Source: Dermanyssus gallinae
Lineage: Eukaryota; Arthropoda; Arachnida; Mesostigmata; Dermanyssidae
Direction: 5' to 3'
Assembly: GCA_003439945.1 (NCBI GenBank)
Contig: QVRM01005387.1
Coordinates: 62,001 to 126,000, forward strand
DNA: 64,000 nt
Shown here: one piece after another, positions 50,254-62,795 of the stretch
How the letters are laid out: each line of letters opens with the position of its first letter
Numbering within the stretch: position 1 is the first letter of the stretch
Notes under the pieces: generated by a model
What the model was told of the DNA's origin: nothing
What the model saw: only the letters and a program-made list of their open reading frames with translations
Database searches by the model: none
Program-made: the position numbers and the translations under genes

Positions 50254-53200
50254 ATGAGGGTCTACTGGCACAGCGTTCACTGGCGGCGGGTCTGTGCGGT
50301 CGGAGTCGTGCTCATCTGTCTGGCTTTTCTACTTCCGCTGGTGGCGCTCTCCTATCTGGACCGGAGCATGTTCACCACGAATGAAGTGCAGGAAGTGGTC
50401 ACGCTGTCGGAAAATGAAAAAATTCGGCTCTCGGGTAGGTCTGATTTGAAGCCGCTGTCCTTCGGATCTGCGAATCTAGATCCCTTTAGAGATCGTGATA
50501 CCGTATGGTAATAGCCGTCGTATTGTAGCAACAGTACTACTGTGACTAGTCTTGCTTTGGATATATCGCTTGCTTCGCTTTAACATGTTGCTTTTTGGTC
50601 GTAGAACAATAAGTGTATCAAGCGATTCGGCTTTTTGTTAGAACTGCAGAAAGACAGGACTCTACTAGGAAGGGCTTCTGCAGAAAAGCAGTTGTATACA
50701 AATGTCTTGCAGCGCCAGTCTTAAGAGAGACTCACCGCAATTAGCAATTATTGTTGTTTCTATTTGCATCAATAGTTACGATTGTGTCGTCTGACCTGTG
50801 TCTCTACGTAGTTAGCTAAGCAGCACCCTGTTAAAGCGTCAATTATTTTCTTAGCAATGTAGATAATTAGTGATGGAAAACGTTGATGGTAAAACTCTAG
50901 TAGGGGAAATTGCAATAATATTAGTGGTGTTTATAATAACTATCGTCGTTTTTTGTTAGTATTGAGTTTTCCATATATCGTTCGTAAGTAAGCTTATATA
51001 TATATCATTAATTGTAAATCAACTTGAAATTGCTTTCCAGTTCGCATCGAACTGCGAGAGCTGGAGAAGAAGCGGACAAACATCCGTTTTGAGCTTGATC
51101 GACTCCAACAGGAATGGGACTCTCGGAACGAAAAGATAGTGCTCCAGAAACGAGAACTCAGCGGGGTCAAAATATCGTTGGACGAAGCCATCAGGTAATT
51201 TGGGGAATGAAACCCGCTATATTGTCTATTAGACATTATCAGTAGCCAGCCTGTCGTGCAGTGGTTCTGCCGAGGGACAGTAGCCATTTTGCGTAATGGC
51301 CCAGGCAAAATATCCGTCGTGGATAGGGTATGGTAGCATACTTCGAGTAGGCTGTCAAAGGGGCATTGCTGGGCATATATAAGTACTGTTAGAGTATAGA
51401 GTTTACGGACAGGGTTGGCTTGCTAATGAGAATAGCGAATAATAGATGATAACATAATGGCGTGCCCGGCATATGGCTTGACTGGGTTGGCGTTTATAGA
51501 GCTAGAAACCGGTTCTCCGTGGCCTAACAAAAATAAACTATTGCGGACATATTTTTCTATAACGAATGCCATGATGGTGTACTTTTCTCGCGCAGAACGT
51601 TCGATGAGCTGTCGAAGGCGAAACCAGCTTTGGTTCGAATGCCGCTAAGTATTCCAGCGGACGAGGTGGGCCCCACTGCGCCAAGACGTAAGCTTACGTC
51701 CATCGTAAAAGACTGCTCCCTGGAGCAATGCTTTGACTGCTCCAGATGCCCCCTCAAGAACCCTTTTCAGGTATGTTGGGAGATCGACGGGCGAATTATT
51801 TGTGGGTGCAAATGAAATTATTTGTTTACGTTGACACGGATTCCGTTGTTTGCCGGTTGCTGTACATCTTCAAGAATATAATAATCATTGTAATGACTAT
51901 ATTCGGGATCAAAATAATGGTGTCTAACTCTTAATGCAACACGGATCGGTGATTGATACCAAATTATACATATATAATTACTGTTGCAGCTGTCGTTTAT
52001 GTTTGGGGGGAATGGGACCCGGTATACTTTCTATTGTACATTATCAGTGGACAGCCTGTTGTGCAGTGGTTCTGCCGAGGGACAATAGCTATTTTCTCAG
52101 GTAAGGTATCCGTCGTAGAGTGGCAACCAAATGCATAAGAGCGTTAAATCCTAATATTATAGGAAATCTTATGATCATTATGTTGACTCTATGCGCTTTA
52201 CTAATATTACCACTGCCATATCAGTACTTAATGTTACTGAGGAAAATAACTGCTGGAGAAGCAAACAGACTGCCTGTGAGCTAAAGTAGTGCATTTGGGC
52301 ACGTGTTTGACTGGACCCACCTTTAGGTGTTTGTGTACCCGTTGGAAGCTCAAAATTTAGTGGGGATTCCAGCACCACTCGTGGCCGCTCTATCATCAGC
52401 TTTACGAGACAATGTCCACCATACGAATAACCCACGAAGTGCCTGCCTCTTCATGCATGTCGTCTCATCGCAGCGATCTACTCCGCGAGCGCCATCCGAT
52501 GTCGCTGATACTGTTGCACAGGTATTTATCTATCTTCATTGAATTGCATATATTTGATTAAATTTACTTCACTCTCCTCCAGCAGAACTCATGTGCTTGA
52601 ATTGCAACAGCACGTATGTCTTCAACATTTCGATCTTACGCAGATTAAATGCAGTAAATGCAGATTGCTCAGTCTTCCAACTTACTTATAGTATCTCTGG
52701 CAGAACGACAACATAATTAATAATCATACATTATGATATACAAATAAATGCCCTTACATGTTATGCTTATTTCGTATATTGTACTATAAGGAGTCTAAAG
52801 AGAATAGATTTTACATTTACGTTACCGTCTTGGTTACAGACGAACGTTGCCGTTGTAATGATTTTACACCACCTGTAGTTTATGTACGAGCTTGTCGTAT
52901 TTCTGAAGAGAGAGCGGTAGCCAAGATTTGCCGGAAAAATATTAACAACGAAATGTGTGGTTCCGAATCCAACATGCATGGGGTTTTGATTGTGTGAGCA
53001 TGTTTATTATATTGTGCGTATTGTCTACATATGGAGAGGATAGGATAATCCTCATATCGAGGGATTGGGGATTCTAAGTATGCATTAACAAATAGCAGCT
53101 TAGAATTATATTATTCAATAATTTAGTTTGCGTTTGTCATTAGGAAAAATCATAATTATTGTTATAATAACTATTGCGAACATATTGTTCTTCAAATAGA

Positions 53201-53409
53201 TTTTCAAAACAAATCACAGGTTTAAATTACAAATTATTGGCCAAATATCGGTTGCTTATTAATAAAGGTTATATGTTAATCTAGTTTCCTTGGGTTAATA
53301 GGAGGTGAGAAACCGTCGACATACCAGGCTAGAGTTCACCAGTAAATACACAAACTTTTGTGCCGGGAGCAAACTGTTTTTTTTTGTAGCGTATCCTATA
53401 TATATATAT

Positions 53410-53444
<35 letters not shown>

Positions 53445-56400
53445 CATACATATATATGCACGTCAATTGTGCTTAGAGACACATGTTCCTCCGGAGAAGT
53501 GTGCCGGAAATATGTATAGAGAGAGAAAGAGGTTAACAACTTACTTTTCTCTGCATTAGGGCTTGCCGTCGTCGCCGCTTGTTAATGTATCTGGCTTGCG
53601 GTACTGGAATGGCGACGGGGTGAACCATTTGTTGTTGGTGCTCGACAACTGCCTCACATCTGAGGGGACAGACGGTAGCCACCAACCGGGCTGTCAACCC
53701 GCTCCGATCGACAACGTAGGACGGGCAATGATTGCCAGGCATAGCTTTCCTGCGGGATCGTTTCGGTCGGGATTCGACTTCGTCTTACCGGTACGTCGTA
53801 CCATCGTGGCTTGATGATGATGAGGTTCTCGTTTTCTCATGTTTAAGCTGAAACGAGTCACGCATTCTGCGCCATGCCTTTAGGCGTCGCTTTAAGGCTC
53901 GTTCAGGCGCTGCTCAAATGACGACTTGACGAACGTAATTTAGTTCGAATGATTATTTTTGAAGTATTTTGCTAAGCCGAGTGACACTTATTACTGTAAT
54001 GGTCACGGATAAAACGTTTTTATATATGGAAAATGAGAAGTATGGTTTTCTGATAAGACGAACCCTGGACCGACCTGTGGCACATTTAAACTATTAATCC
54101 ACTGAGTCCGATTAGCTTGGCTATTGCTACGACTTCGGCACATCATCTTTTGGTATCCTGGTTGATTTTACATCGCAAACTTCAGGTTAATTTTTTAACG
54201 GCACTGAATGACTGATTATAATTAACAGTTAGCGTGCTTCTATTGTGTTGGTCTGGCAGACGTGGCACGATTTGACAACTAGCCTGCCTCCGATCCTGCC
54301 GGCGCGTCGAAAGTATTTGCTGAGCTTTAGCGGAAGTTACGTTGAGCCCGAGGAGGGGCAAACAGCGCTTGACATCGCAAAGAACTCATTGACTGATAAG
54401 TACATTCAAGGACTATTGAGTCAGTTCAGCGACACGGACGACCTGTTGCACATTCGCACCAACTGCCTCGAAGAGAGCGAACTCAACTCTGTTCCAGGTA
54501 ACACGTCTTATTTTTACAGGGTTTAGGGTTTTGTCGAGTTGTCCAATAGATTGCTCTATAATATTGGACCGACATAGCCCGCCGGCAAATTTATTTGTCC
54601 ATGTTGTCTGTTATCACTATGTGTTACATAACGCACTGAAAACTAACGACTCAAGGCTCTAGGTCCAAGATGGGGGTTTGTTTGCTCTATAATTGTTTTT
54701 TTCTAGGCAGAAGTGTATTTATTTTTTGTGCTCCTTTATATTTGGTATTCGATTTTATTGTCTCATCTACAGGTAGTTCAATAAGTTCTTAGAATGAGCT
54801 TTTTAGAATTCGAATTTTGGCACGCTTTTACCGCTAATAGGAACTGCAATATTTCGACTGCTAGCACTCAATATATTATGGTGATTGGCCGTTGCGATTT
54901 CGTTTGATAGCTTTTCCCGTGCAACGTATCGGCGTGATTTTTAAAAATGGAGAAAAAAGAGTTTCGAGTGGTTATCAAGCATTTTTATTTCAAAGGTTGG
55001 AATGCGACCCAAGTAAAAATTGAGTTAGACGAGACGTACAGTGACTCTGCGCCATGTTTTGCCACTGTTTCCAACTGGATTAATGTGTTAAAAAGAGGTC
55101 GCAGGAGCACCGAGGATGAACTACGTCCAGGAGGCCAAAAAACGGCAACTGATGAGGAAAACGTAGAGAAAGTGCGAAAAATTCTTGGCACAGATAAGCG
55201 AATGAACATTAAGGAAATAGCGGAGGCATTAGGGATTAGTTTAGGCAGTGTGCATTTTATCCTACACGAAAACTTGAAGATGAAAGAGCTTAGAGCAAAA
55301 TGGCTGCCGCATTTGCTCAACCAAGGCCAAAAAGACGCGCCTGTTTTGGCTTTACAGCGAAATTTGGCCAAGATGTCGAACAATCTGTCGGATTTTTGGT
55401 GCAGATTCATGACCGTCGATGAAAGCCGGGTTCATCACTACACTCCCGAGACCCAAGAAGCATCTTGCCAATGGTGTGCACCTGATGAAGGATCTCCGAA
55501 GAGGGTGCGGACAACGGCATTGACCGGAAAGGTGATGGCTACAGTTTTTTAAGACCAACGTAGAATAATGCTGGTCGACTACCTTGAAAGCTGTAAAACG
55601 ATCACAGGAGAATATTATGCAAGACTGTTGGACTGCCGTTAGCAAGAACTCATCGTGAAACGGCCCGCTTTGCAGAAGAAGGTTGTCCCGTTTCACCAGG
55701 GCAATGCTCCTGCACACAAGTCCCGGCAAGCATCGGCAAAACTGGCCCAACTGAGGTTCGAACTTATTGAACAACCCTCCTATTCTCCAGACCTGGCCCC
55801 CTCTGATGATTTCCTCTTCGGACATTTGAAGAATAGTCTCGGTGGAAAGCGTTTTTCCAGCAATGAAGAGGTTAAGGCTGCTGTCAATGCCTATTTTCAG
55901 TCTAACGACGCGGAATTCTACTCAAGAGGTATGAAAGCTCTGAAATCTCGGTGGGAAAAGTGTATTGAGCTTCTCGGGGAGTATATCGAATAAGAAAAAT
56001 TTAAAAACATGATTTGGAAAATTCTCGGTTTTCATTCTAAGAACTTATTGAACTACCTCTAAAGTAGCTCTAGGTGTTTTACGAATTTGTTTCGATTTAG
56101 TACATCGCTTTAGTAACGTACGAAGCATTGCCACATCGTGCGTTGTGACAGCGATGTGAAAGGAATTCTAATTTAGCTTCATTCGGTTCAGAGTTACCTG
56201 TCTGTAACATCTGTTTCCGATCGGTCATTATTTTGCCGCAGGTCTCGTTGGACAATGGGTCGAGTGTCCCGCAGGCGGCCGCAGCCCCTCGGAGTTGGAA
56301 CCACTCGGAGATTCGACATTCGCTCTGGTAATGGCTCCGCGACCAGATTACTATAGAGCATCCGATGTATTTACGAGGCGACTCTTGAAGGTGATGAGGC

Positions 56401-57266
56401 ACGGTGCAATTCCCGTTATTCTCGGTAAGTCTGGCTTTACGTATAAAAGTCCTCGAATATAAAATTATTTGTAATACGACTTCTCACTTGATTTCGGCGT
56501 TTTTAGCTAAACCGTATATATATATATATATTTATATAGCTTGCTTACATATATTACTAAACTTGTAGCTAGACATACGTGCCTCTTTGCCAATGACTGG
56601 CAGTAGGTTTTGAAAGCCTTGGAGGCCTTTTAAGTAAAAATCATGAAAAACATTTGTGAAGCAATCGCTCCTGGAACTAAAATCATGTCCTAGAAACTCT
56701 TAATGCCATAAACGCCTTGTTTATCTGTTACGACTTAACCACCAATTTGTTCTTTGCTAACACTAAGTTGCTGTTTGCGAATAGGTAACGACGTCGAGCT
56801 GCCATTTTCACAACAGATCGAGTGGGAAAAGGCAGCTGTGATTCTTCTAAAAGCGCGCGCACCTGAACTTCATCTAATTTTGAAGACGTACTCCGATGCG
56901 GACATTGTCGCCATACGAAGGCAAGGCCGAAGGCTTATGGAAAACTATCTGGCTACACCACAACAAGCCGTCGACACGCTGCTAACGGCTATACGTTATG
57001 CTCTCAAAATGCCCGCTCCTCCGGAACGAGATGAGCCGAGTAACCCTGTGGCGAACCTTAGCTTCGGGCCTGTTAATCAGCAGGTATGTGTGTAGGAATA
57101 TATTCCAATTGGAACCCCAATTATGCGAGGTGATTTGGACAAGAAAGCGAATTTGAGAAGCTGCCTAGATGACTCGATTGAAAAATAGATTAGTACATTC
57201 TGTGCGCATGTACTTTATACGTATTTAGTACATTATATTGCGTTTGTGGTACATTCATATATCTGC

Positions 57267-57327
<61 letters not shown>

Positions 57328-57632
57328 CTAATGTCGTCTTACGTTTGGCGTGTGGTCAGTTTTCCTCGGAAACCGATGAGATGCTGGGGCCGGTGGAGAC
57401 ACCGTATCCGTCATTGAGTTATCAGCGGAACTTTTCGCTCACATTGAACCACTGGCGTGAACTGTTTAACGCCGATTTCTCGCCACACCGCATGGCACCG
57501 TGGCGACCCGATGACCCGCTGCTACCCAGCGACGCCAAGTTCCGCGGCAGCAATTTCGGCTTTAGGCCAATCGGGTACGCGCTTCCTCCATACGATAGCT
57601 ACATCAGTTTGCAGCCAAGCCCACTTTTGAAA

Positions 57633-57672
<40 letters not shown>

Positions 57673-60600
57673 TAAGAAGCCTTTTCTGCAAAATTACCTG
57701 AATAGTTATAATTGTTTGAATGTATGTAATAATGGAAAGTTCAAGCTCAATGAAGAGTTATTGAACTTAAATAAATTTGCCGTCTGGAGAAGACGGTCCC
57801 ATAAAAAAATAAGCGTTATAACGATACACGATGCTAACTGCGATAACGGATTGATGTATTCAGATTCGGTGCCGGTGGTTCGGGCAAGGAGTTTTCGGAA
57901 GCCCTTGGCGGTAACTCGCCAAGGGAGCAGTTCACAGCGGTCGTGCTGACTTACGACCGGCAACAGGTTTTGCTCGAGGGCATCTCCTCACTCAAAGGAC
58001 TACCGTACCTTAACAAGGTACTTACTTACCTTCCTTCTTCTCTTTCGTTTCGTACGAATAGGCCGTATTCTCACCGGCTTTTACGCATCTGCGTAGCGTT
58101 TTCTTATTTAAATTCGATCATTGTGTTACTGTGCAACTACTGCAGTTGTCACATATTTAATATTAGCATTTTTTCGCGATTTTATGTAGTATTGGTGTGA
58201 TGAAGGTTATCGTGGTAATTATCGTGGCAAAGCCGTACTGTTCTGTGAGATGATTTTGTTCACAAAAACAGTTCCGAATGTGTAAAGGATGACGCCGTCT
58301 ACGTTGGCGGCCTTGCCCTACCTGGTCTACAGTATTTCCGGGAACTGCTTATTTATAGCAAAATCTCACAGAGATATATCAAATTAGGCCAAAAAGCCCT
58401 TGACTTGAATAGTATAATAATATACATTTGAGGGCCAAGTTTAGCTGCATTTGTAACAAATCTTTCATCATCATATTTCAGGTGGTTGTTGTGTGGAATG
58501 GACCGCAGCACCCGGGACCGGATACGCTTACATGGCCAGATATTGGAGTGCCGATACAGGTTGGTGCAGGATAGCGAAATGAGACATGGTCTCTGTGCGT
58601 CGTATCAGTGAATTAATGGTTTCAATTAAAAATTATAAGTTATATTCTCTAAAGATGTAATGCACGAATCAGATGTCTTTAGTGTGAAGTACTCCTCGAA
58701 TCCACTCTCAAGTCAAGTCAAAAGTTCCTTTATTCAAGGGTCTCTATATAGGTCTCTCTCTCTCTACACCCCCTCTCTCTCACTTTATATATATATATAT
58801 TACAAGGGCAAAATTATGCTAAGCAAGGTGTCTCTATGAGAGGAAAGGGCGATCGTAAACTATCAGTATCATAAAACAACCATAATAATAGGTTCGAAGT
58901 ACAACTTATTTATACATGCAACTTGTGTGCATAAGAGCTTTAACGGTTACTATCATGATACGTATGTAATTATTCATTGATTAGTCGTGGGTTGTTACCT
59001 CACACTTATACTGTTCATGCAGGTGATTGAGGCTCCAGCGAACTCATTGAATAATCGTTTCGTACCGTGGGATGCCATCGAAACGGAGGCAGTTCTATCA
59101 CTCGATGACGACGGAAGACTTCGCCATGATGAACTCGTGTTTGCCTTTCGAGTGTGGCGAGAGAATCGAGACCGCATAGTTGGATTCCCCGGACGATTTC
59201 ATGCATTTGACTCATTGCACAAGTACGTTTGTTGAAAGCCAGCAGCAGAAATTATGACGCCAATAACCATTTGCAATTAATATGGGAGCAAAGTTGACTA
59301 CTACGATGAATGGAAACAAAAGCAGTTAGGTAATAATAGCAGCAAAGAAAATTAGTGCTAACAATTATATGTTATGCATAGAACCCCTCACTCCTAATTA
59401 AATCTGAAAATGGTCACCGTCGAGGCGAGGGGAGTCACACAGAGATAGAGGTTGTTTTCGGAAAATAGCTGACGTTATCCTGTAAAAGGCTGTGACTACC
59501 AATTAATAATATTAGGCCGTCGGCTTTCGTTCACTAGACCCTACAGCGTAATGTGAAATCAAGCATGCGCGATTTGCCGGCAAGGATTATCGAGAAGAAG
59601 CCACCTAATTATTTAAGAGATTATTTTCCGGAGAGGTTATTTGAGTCCAGAAGCCAAACCAAGCTTAGTTGTAATTTATCCATTTTTCTCGCAATGTCAT
59701 TGGCAACTAGGAACCCAGTACTTTCTGATACTTGTTCCATGAAGAACTTTATTTTATGTTCCTATGGGGTCTCTTAAGCGCTTTGCAGACGAAACAAAGC
59801 AATAAGTCCGTTGGCTCCGCTCAAGCTTCTGGTCAGTAAGGTTACCACTAAAAATAATTTCTAACAATTGGCGTAGTTAGATTAAGATTATAGTATTGAG
59901 TTTTATGATTAAAGATGGTTGCAGAGCCGCACAGTCAAATGAAAATGTGACAAAAGTTCTCTTAAATGTTTAAAACGCACCCGCTTAGAAGGGACCACGT
60001 CCTAAACAAACCAAAAGCAAGTCCTTATTTAATCATAATCACCATAACCATATTCCCTTTTGATGTGATTTCCGATAATGTGTGATTTTATAATATTTTG
60101 CTATGATGTACCGACGATGGGATGGTGGCAGGTGCTCTACTGACCCACCTCTTGCAAAGTAAAATGTTTAAAGAATGCGCGCATTGGGCTTGCACCCAAG
60201 TGCTGCTAAATATGATTTTATAATGGTCATATGCCACACGGAGTCATGAGTCATACAAGTGAGCGTGATTCGTTACGAGTTACGATACTGAGTCCCTGTG
60301 TGTTTCCCTGACTAGTTTAGCCTTATATATATATATATATCTCATATTATCAACCTCTCAACCAATACGGTCAAGTGCACGGTATCGAAATGGAAGGACC
60401 ATTAATTTACCTGATATAAAATATTGTAAATTACCCAGAATGGACTAGATGCTTTGGCGTTCCCATTTTAAAGCCGTCGGACGATGAGAGACGAGCCAAT
60501 AGTGAAAATATGTATTAACAATTGTTTGAAAGCAACAACAGCACGAGTAGAGCGAATCCTAATACAATATAGCAACGATTGTGGCGACGACGATGAACAC

Positions 60601-61127
60601 GAATAATTATGACAAACCTCGTGGCAATAAAATTATAAAACAATGTTTTCTTTATAAACAATCAACATGCGTTGCTTTTTATGGCGAAGTAAGATGTCGT
60701 TTTACGAATCGATTTGAGCGCTTGGCGCGCTTTCAGTACCTCGCAACTAACTAAGACTCTCATTATGATCTAGGAATTGGAACTACAACTCAAATCACAG
60801 TTGCGAGCTGTCGATGGTCCTCACTGGGGCGGCATTCGTCCACAAATATTACCTGTACGCGTACACGAACCACATGCAGGCCGAGATTCGTGAGATCGTC
60901 GATAATCTGATGAATTGTGAAGACATCGCACTCAACTTTCTTGTATCTCATCTTACGCGGAAGCCACCTATCAAGGTAGGTGGCAAACGTCCGATCCCTC
61001 ACGACGCGGTCTGATTTCCAGCACTATGACGTCGACGAGATGCATAGAACAAATACCTATTTCGAGGCTTTGTTTACACATGGCAGCTTGCCCGTTATGA
61101 TTCTCTTAAAATACGGCTGTACTTGGC

Positions 61128-61197
<70 letters not shown>

Positions 61198-61531
61198 ATT
61201 AGAGACTCTAGCGGTTTTGCATGTATAGTATAGGTATTTGGGTAAACGTGCTACTAATTGAAGTTTTTTGTGTGGTGTTTTTCGTTTTGTATGTTTATGT
61301 GCCACAAATTTTATGTCGCAGGTCACATCAAAGTGGACATTCCGTTGTCCGGGCTGTCCGGTGGCGTTGTCCGAACATGACTCGCATTTCCTTGAGCGAC
61401 ATGACTGTATCAACCGATTTTCGCAGATCTACGGCTACAATCCTCTTCTGTACACGCAGCTGCGCGCCGACTCAGTTCTATTTAAAACGCGCGTACCACA
61501 TGACAAACAGAAGTGTTTTAAATACGTCTAA
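50254..61531 (+). CDS. EXTL3: EXTL3 / brother of tout-velu homologue, heparan sulfate GlcNAc-transferase
   Basis: Fourteen coding exons, all phases matching: 50254-50434, 51041-51194, 51596-51770, 52327-52521, 53560-53790, 54260-54497, 56242-56424, 56785-57083, 57360-57574, 57864-58017, 58482-58559, 59023-59222, 60774-60975, 61322-61531; 904 residues (about 919 in vertebrates, from memory). A type II Golgi enzyme: short basic tail, anchor [20 protein letters not shown] (about 13-32), coiled-coil stem (about 61-115), GT47-type exostosin domain (about 170-550) and C-terminal GT64 domain (about 640-900). Family signatures include [36 protein letters not shown] (DxD-type metal site, 729-731), IVGFPGR and [13 protein letters not shown], ending [13 protein letters not shown]3 adds the first GlcNAc that commits the linker to heparan sulfate (family knowledge). 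The ATG at 50254 starts the family N-terminus; the 5' exon begins at 50017. Confidence 0.96.
51200..51330 (+). repeat. Intronic direct repeat, copy A, upstream of EXTL3 exon 3
   Basis: About 130 bp starting five bases after the exon 2 donor. It matches 52003-52122 with shared GTGCAGTGGTTCTGCCGAGG, ACATTATCAGT and ATCCGTCGT words. Confidence 0.85.
52003..52122 (+). repeat. Intronic direct repeat, copy B, downstream of EXTL3 exon 3
   Basis: Same orientation as copy A, about 800 bp away, so exon 3 (51596-51770) lies between two direct repeats. Confidence 0.85.
53399..53458. repeat. (TA)n microsatellite in an EXTL3 intron
   Basis: About 55 bp with an AATA interruption, about 100 bp before exon 5. 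Confidence 0.9.
54770..56059 (+). mobile_element. Complete-length but defective mariner in EXTL3 intron 6
   Basis: 1290 bp with inverted ends: left CAGGTAGTTCAATAAGTTCT (54770), right complement GAGGTAGTTCAATAAGTTCT (56059), about 28 bp alike with one mismatch at the first base. It is flanked by TA on both sides (54768-54769 and 56060-56061), the mariner target duplication. It inserts in the same orientation as EXTL3. Transposase details are given in the next entry. Confidence 0.95.
54947..55993 (+). pseudogene. Mariner transposase, inactivated (two nonsense codons, catalytic Asp lost)
   Basis: One reading frame of 348 codons, the usual mariner length, from ATG 54947 to TAA 55991-55993. N-terminal HTH sequence is clear ([40 protein letters not shown]). 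TAA at 55550-55552 replaces the expected Trp of the VFWD block, and TAG at 55640-55642 is a second stop. In the catalytic core the first Asp is present ([10 protein letters not shown], with the usual Trp changed to Arg). The second is Gly ([11 protein letters not shown], where mariners have DNAPAH). The third is kept in [13 protein letters not shown]. No autonomous activity is expected. Otherwise well preserved, so insertion is not ancient. Confidence 0.95.
57270..57323. repeat. (TA)n microsatellite just upstream of EXTL3 exon 9
   Basis: About 54 bp, ending 36 bp before the exon 9 acceptor at 57358-57359. Confidence 0.9.
57635..57670. repeat. (TA)n microsatellite in the intron after EXTL3 exon 9
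   Basis: About 36 bp, 60 bp after the donor at 57575, inside the 289-bp intron 9. Confidence 0.9.
59223..60773 (+). other. EXTL3 intron 12, gene-free
   Basis: About 1.55 kb; holds a short TA run at 60326-60340 and short frames without motif. Confidence 0.6.
60964..60983 (+). promoter_or_regulatory. Hairpin straddling the EXTL3 exon 13 splice donor
   Basis: CCACCTA (60964-60970) pairs with TAGGTGG (60977-60983) around the six-base loop TCAAGG. The exon/intron border (60975/60976) is in the loop and the GT starts at its edge, so the pre-mRNA could mask the donor. Seven-base stem, sequence-only evidence. Confidence 0.4.
61132..61194. repeat. (TA)n microsatellite in EXTL3's last intron
   Basis: About 63 bp with one TG interruption, about 130 bp before the last exon. 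Confidence 0.9.
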
Positions 61532-62025
61532 GCGTCTTTAGACGCTTTCTTAGAAGAAAATTAGGCGCAGCCAAGTCAACTGAACTCAACAATCAAGACC
61601 TAAGGCTATGGTGTATGTGACTCCGATGGTTTATTTATATTTACGTCTGTGTGTGCACTTATGATCTTTTAGTAGGTGTAGACACGCAAACGCATGTGAA
61701 TAGAAAACTACACAATCATCACTGTAGACGCAACGACGAATGGACATGTAGATCACGGCAGAGTAGATCCCACATAGCGCCTGGTGCTGCAACTTGCTGT
61801 GCATGCACTATGCATGAAGAAATACGACGGATGTTGGCTGCAACCGCCGTCGGGCCGTTTTTAAATGTTTGCGACTTGTCTATAGGGCCAAATTATCGAC
61901 GTTGCAGATCACGCCTAAAAAAAGAGAGTAGAGAAACTGCCGCACGAGGAGAAGCTACCCGGATTAGTTCCCGGGAGAAGACTGCCTCGTAGGTCTCGTA
62001 CTTATGCACTGGACAAGGACATTTT

Positions 62026-62031
62026 AATAAA
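62026..62031 (+). terminator. EXTL3: Candidate poly(A) signal of EXTL3
   Basis: AATAAA about 495 bp after the EXTL3 stop. A further AATAAA is at 63169-63174 and could serve a longer transcript. Confidence 0.5.
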
Positions 62032-62734
62032 CTGAACGTGACCTATATCAATGTATCAATGTGATTGTGCTAACCGGGTATGAATTATTCAAAGTCACGG
62101 TAGCACTAATCAGCGTTTTAAGATTGTGAGATTATAAGAGAGAAGTAAGATTGCAGACATATCGAGACACAGAACGACCAAAAAGTAGGATGATTATTTT
62201 CATACACAGGCGCAGGAATGTGTGCATGACAGCGCTGTTTAGACGATGCCAGTATTTGCGGGCTGTTTGCGTTTACCGCGAGCATCCGATACCGAGGCTT
62301 GTGTTCTCATGCTTGAGTTAACAACATACAACGTTTTATTTTACGCACTAGCAGCTTTATACTACGAATCTTTGTGCCATGACTGCGTGCAGTTGCGCTT
62401 ATTTTAGCATTTTGTTTATTTAAGTTTATACCAGTCACAATAATGTCATATATATATACTGTTATATAACCTCATTGTTCTGTAAAAAGACAGCTGTATA
62501 TATATTTAGTATAGAGTTATATGCCATGTAAAATACGTAGCTATTTGTGTGTGCATATTTTCTAATTGGTGAACGCCTAGCGACTGAATTACCTGAGCTG
62601 ATCCGACGAAATGTGTTTGATCTACATGTATCGATCTACACGAACGTGAAAAACGTGAACAACTTACGCTGATCTGACATTATGTATTTTTTTTACCTAC
62701 ATTCATGAATGCGCTATGCACATGCATTTTTAGC

Positions 62735-62795
<61 letters not shown>

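Noticed and set aside
54947..55552. Functional 201-residue transposase gene
   Set aside because: It is the N-terminal part of a mariner transposase cut by a nonsense codon; the same frame continues to 55993.
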